Source: Argentina anserina
Lineage: Eukaryota; Streptophyta; Magnoliopsida; Rosales; Rosaceae
NCBI RefSeq assembly: GCF_933775445.1
Contig: NC_065874.1
Coordinates: 27,474,501 to 27,538,500, forward strand
DNA length: 64,000 nt
Direction of reading: 5' to 3'
Both the position numbers and the translations under genes were made by a program. How positions within the stretch are numbered: position 1 is the first letter of the stretch; the number at the start of each line of letters is the position of its first letter. Below, one piece after another: positions 60,788 to 64,000 of this stretch. The notes under the pieces were generated by a model. It had not been told where the DNA came from and searched no databases. It saw only the letters and a list, made by a program, of their open reading frames with translations.

Positions 60788-62967
60788 TGATCGGTTCGAT
60801 TACTCGAGATCAATATTAACCCTGTAAGCATCGTTAGTAGTATAAAGCAAGAGGGTATCGTTCACAAACCGGGGATCCAACCAGGGTAAAGAATTACAAA
60901 CATTTAACAACGAATTCACAAGTGTTTAAAAGATTTGAGATATATTTCGGATCAAATAGAAAATAAACCTAAACTAATATATACATGTGATCAACCAACC
61001 AACACATAAGCAATTACCAAACAAATAACATAAGAACAAAGGTAACGAAATCTACTCTCAATTATGTTCATGCCGTAAGTATCATAGTTCATCCTAAATT
61101 CTATCATGCATTAAGTTCCTACTTGGTTCCTAATACATGGATATTATCGAGCTCAACTACTTGTCTTGCTACGAAATCTAACATACCAATTCATCATGCA
61201 ATTACGTATCACAAAGAGAAATCAACATGTTTAAAGCACTTACCCAATGTCGAACTTAAGATCATAATCGGTGGAGGAACACAAATGGGACAAACAATTA
61301 ATCAACTACTTGTATCAAAATTGTTTTTAACTTTGAATGATTAACATATGCGACATCAACTACTTGTCTTAATCACACATGCAATATAAGAACACACCAA
61401 AAATTAATTAAGAACATAAATTGAAACTCATGGCATAAAACCTAAAATCATTGAATAAAAATCGAAAATCTTAATTCATCATGTCATTCGAAAATTACAA
61501 ATATCTCATAGACAATAATAAAAATAACTTTAACAAAACCTAAACATAAATCATCCAAGAACAAGAACATAAAAACCCGAAAACTAAACATGAATATCAT
61601 AGAGTTACACTTTATAATTCTCCTCCAAAGGTTCCTTACAGATATAGCAAGAGATCTTCAAGAGTATGGTATCCTTGGCTCCCAAGTTTTGGACAGAAAA
61701 TATGGTGAATGGTGGTGAATTCGGATTCTATGATGCTTGGTGAATGAAAGTGTTTGGGCAGAGCTTTGGCAAGTCTTGTGATCAAGGTTGATGATCATTT
61801 TATATGGAAATGAGGTGCTATATATAGAGGAACAAACCCAAGGGAGGATGGCCACAAAGTCCACAAAGTTGAAACCAAAGTTGTTGAGGTTTCCTAGATT
61901 CGGCAGATCTGACCTTTGTCCCTTGTTGTGGCCATAACGTTTTCTAAAAAATAGATATTGAGATGATTCCAACTGGCAATTTCAACTAGACTTCCGTGGC
62001 TTTTCATCCATATATCATGCACTTTCTCAATCATTCTGAGCTGTCCAGGGCAGCTCGTCAAAGTTGGATGATCTGTAGTGCCAGAATTCTGATTTCTATA
62101 AGGATTGCATATCTTTTGCATATCTTCTTCCTCATTTAATGCTGATTTATTTTGCACAAATTTCTTCTTTTGAATTAGGGAGGCAGCAAAAGTCTTAATT
62201 GTTACAGCCATGTTTGATTTTTCTTACCTCTCCTCATTAAATTTGCTGCATGCCTTCTTTGACTTTCTTGCCTCTTCTCATTTAATTTGCTGCATGCCTT
62301 CTTTGACATTCTTTGGTGCAGGGATTTATGGACATTCTGATACATATTTGTTCTGTATATGCAGGAGGAACAAAGTCCCAAGTTTCCCTCGTAACCCTTG
62401 GATCAAAAGCAAATCAATGGCTGAGATAATTCCGTCGAGCTCACTGGACCTCCGAGTAATAATTCGGTCATATCTCCCTGTAGGAATAAGATATTGATTT
62501 AATTCCAAATCCTTCAGAAACTAGACTCAAAATCCTTTTTATCCATATAAGGTACGTCTTCTAACGCAATCGGAGCTATCCAGGGAAGCTCGTCGAAGTT
62601 GGACTACAAATCTTAACAACATTTTCATTCTTGCATGGATTGGGCTTTTAAATGTATCTTCTTCTCTTTCCTTGTGGAACTAGGATTTCTTTCATTTTCC
62701 AACATGGATTTGTATTTCCTAATAAGAATAAGTATATTAGAAACAAAGAAATACGCAAAGATGAATCCTACTCGAACAAGGAAACATATATCAACAAGGA
62801 TTCTTAACACTTAGCACGATTTCATCATCAATTCACTTATAATTGATATAAGCTCTACCTAAACAATTATTCTTACAAAAGAAACTAAAACATACTAAAT
62901 AAGAGGTAACAAAGAGTAAGAATAGGGCATAATCACATTAAGAACGTCACACTTTGTGCTCCTATCA
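60788..62967 (-). repeat. 5' LTR of the LARD-like element (2,180 bp)
   Basis: Nearly identical to 54,998-57,152. On the minus strand a TATATATAG box lies near 61,819-61,827. A 25-base stretch at about 61,718-61,742 is extra relative to the other LTR. Confidence 0.9.
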
Positions 62968-62972
62968 GGAGA

Positions 62973-63128
62973 TACATATTGTCTTATCTTTTTGCCATGA
63001 TCAAGCCTGTGGGAATTAGCATGGAGGAAAGAAAACAGCTCAAAAAGTTCTTAATTGTGGGTTTTGGTGGCCTTTATTATTTAAAGATGCCCGTTCTTAT
63101 ATGAGCTCTTGTGATTGTTGTCAATGGA
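62973..63128 (+). pseudogene. Ty3/gypsy integrase zinc region, continuation after the insertion
   Basis: After the TSD, frames here still show CHDQACG, GGKKTAQKVLNCGFWWP and SSCDCCQ, the HHCC zinc finger of a gypsy integrase, with one or two frameshifts. The catalytic core is absent: the sequence goes straight into an LTR at 63,129, so an internal deletion removed it. Confidence 0.78.
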
Positions 63129-64000
63129 TGATATGAGCACTTTGTGTGACGTTCTTAACATGTTTTTACCTCTATTCGTACATTACTTAGCCTTTATTAT
63201 TGTAGTGTTGAGTCATTGAGTCGAGTTAGGAGTCTTTGGTGGCGTTAGTTGCTTTTGGTGCTAAAACGGGTGTAAAAAGCAGAAATTGTCGAGAGTGCAT
63301 AGAGTAGTATTCCTTATCAAATTAGGAAACCTAGTTGAGTTAGGATTTTTATTATTCGACATTTCTGTAACATTTGTGATTTATATTTATTATTTTCTTT
63401 CTTTATTTCACAATTAAATGAGAGATAATGGCTTGGAAATTAAGGAAAGAAAGAGGAGAAGAAGGAAAAAAAAGGAGAAAAAGGAAAGAAGTAATTTAGT
63501 TTCTGAATGGGATGAAAAGGAAGAAGTATGCAGTCTCAAAGGAGGGAAGGTTCATCCGGCAATTAAAAGGAAAGAAGAAGAAAAGAAGAAAAAAAAAAGA
63601 AAAAAAAGAAATAGAGGATCAGCCCATCAAAAACCCTAGCAACCCCTCTCTTCCTCCTTCCTCTATATAAGGCACGGCCTCCATTCATAAAATCCATCAC
63701 CATTCTCTCATAAACACAGCCGAATTGCTGCCCAAAAATACCCAGGAAATTCGAGCCAAAAACTTCATCAATTCTCCACTTTGCCGTGCCATCCTCTTGC
63801 CTCTTCCACCACCGAATTCATCTTCCTCCATACTTCAAGGTTTCTAATGTGTGATTCATCCATGGCTTATAAATTTTCTTTTGGTTTTCTGCAAATTTCG
63901 AATTTATTGTATGAATCATTGGATGTTATTTTCGGTTTTATGTATGAAGAGCATAAATTCAGACTTATTTGGTTTTATGTTTTGATTGTATAAACTCATG
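63129..64000 (+). repeat. Gypsy LTR, cut by the window end
   Basis: Begins TGATATGAGCAC and matches the LTR at 36,626. It contains a purine-rich stretch (63,430-63,620) and a TATA box TATATAAGG at 63,664-63,672. It is probably the 3' LTR of the relic at 53,742; the right end lies outside the window. Confidence 0.7.

Larger units (their letters stand above)
54998..62967 (-). mobile_element. Young non-coding LTR retrotransposon (7,970 bp, LARD-like) with 5-bp TSD GGAGA
   Basis: Two LTRs, 54,998-57,152 and 60,788-62,967, enclose 3.6 kb without any plausible gag or pol. GGAGA flanks the element at 54,993-54,997 and 62,968-62,972. A primer site next to the right LTR, read on the minus strand, and TATA boxes on the minus strand show it points leftwards. 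The two LTRs differ by about 20-25 substitutions by my reading (about 1 percent) and one 25-base indel, so insertion is recent. Lack of coding frames means it must rely on proteins of another element. Its LTR tip (TGATAGGAGCAC...GTGTGACGTTCTTAA on the minus strand) resembles the gypsy LTR tip at 63,129 (TGATATGAGCAC...GTGTGACGTTCTTAA). Confidence 0.9.

Noticed and set aside
63418..63639. A lysine/arginine-rich 73-codon frame near the window end
   Set aside because: It comes from the purine-rich part of the gypsy LTR; the related LTR at 36,626 has similar purine-rich sequence without this frame.

Overview
This is a 64 kb piece of an AT-rich dicot plant nuclear genome. The host clues are a six-exon MAP kinase gene with GT-AG introns, many nested plant-type transposons and no prokaryotic gene layout. 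Rosaceae is a guess from the general look of the repeats and is not proven here. Only one fully recognisable host gene is present, an MPK13-like MAP kinase (43,351-46,254, plus strand). In addition there is a dispersed cluster of very small host-type genes: A at 12,279, B at 26,592, C at 42,283 and a coding-less promoter relic D near 36,500. They share an Arg-Gly-Xaa-Ile/Val-Lys core, a promoter layout and CT-rich leaders. Their function is unknown to me.

Layout. 1-1.8 kb: no gene recognised. 1.84-7.5 kb: decayed hAT element with a GAAGC-rich 5' end, a 4-copy ~390 bp tandem repeat and a broken transposase, itself carrying a non-autonomous Mutator-like element (5,704-6,598, perfect 9-bp target duplication). 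9.15-11.62 kb: 2.47 kb solo LTR with TSD. 12.0-12.5 kb: gene A. 14.9-23.7 kb: Sirevirus-type Ty1/copia element on the plus strand with a nearly deleted 5' LTR. 24.5-26.5 kb: first copy of a local segmental duplication, ending in gene B. 27.8-30.1 kb: PIF/Harbinger-like non-coding element with another element nested in it. 30.4-33.0 kb: decayed Ty1/copia element on the minus strand, split by an 806 bp solo LTR with perfect TSD. 35.3-36.6 kb: second copy of the segmental duplication, with an internal inversion relative to the first, ending in relic D. 36.6-38.6 kb: Gypsy-type LTR. 38.6-40.3 kb: nest of three inverted-repeat elements. 42.0-42.5 kb: gene C. 43.2-46.6 kb: MPK13-like gene. 47.5-50.9 kb: second plus-strand Ty1/copia pol relic and its 3' LTR. 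53.7-64 kb: Ty3/gypsy relic whose integrase is split by a young 7,970 bp non-coding LTR retrotransposon on the minus strand (LARD-like, tRNA-Asp primer site), then the start of the gypsy 3' LTR at the window edge.

Overall the window reads as a small-gene cluster beside a MAP kinase, spread out by duplication, inversion and repeated transposon insertion. Several insertions can be ordered in time from nesting, and four have exact target-site duplications of 5 bp or more. The least-described items are the small-protein family with its conserved promoter box, the direct-inverted-direct duplication, and the 7.97 kb non-autonomous retrotransposon whose LTR tip resembles that of the gypsy relic it sits in.
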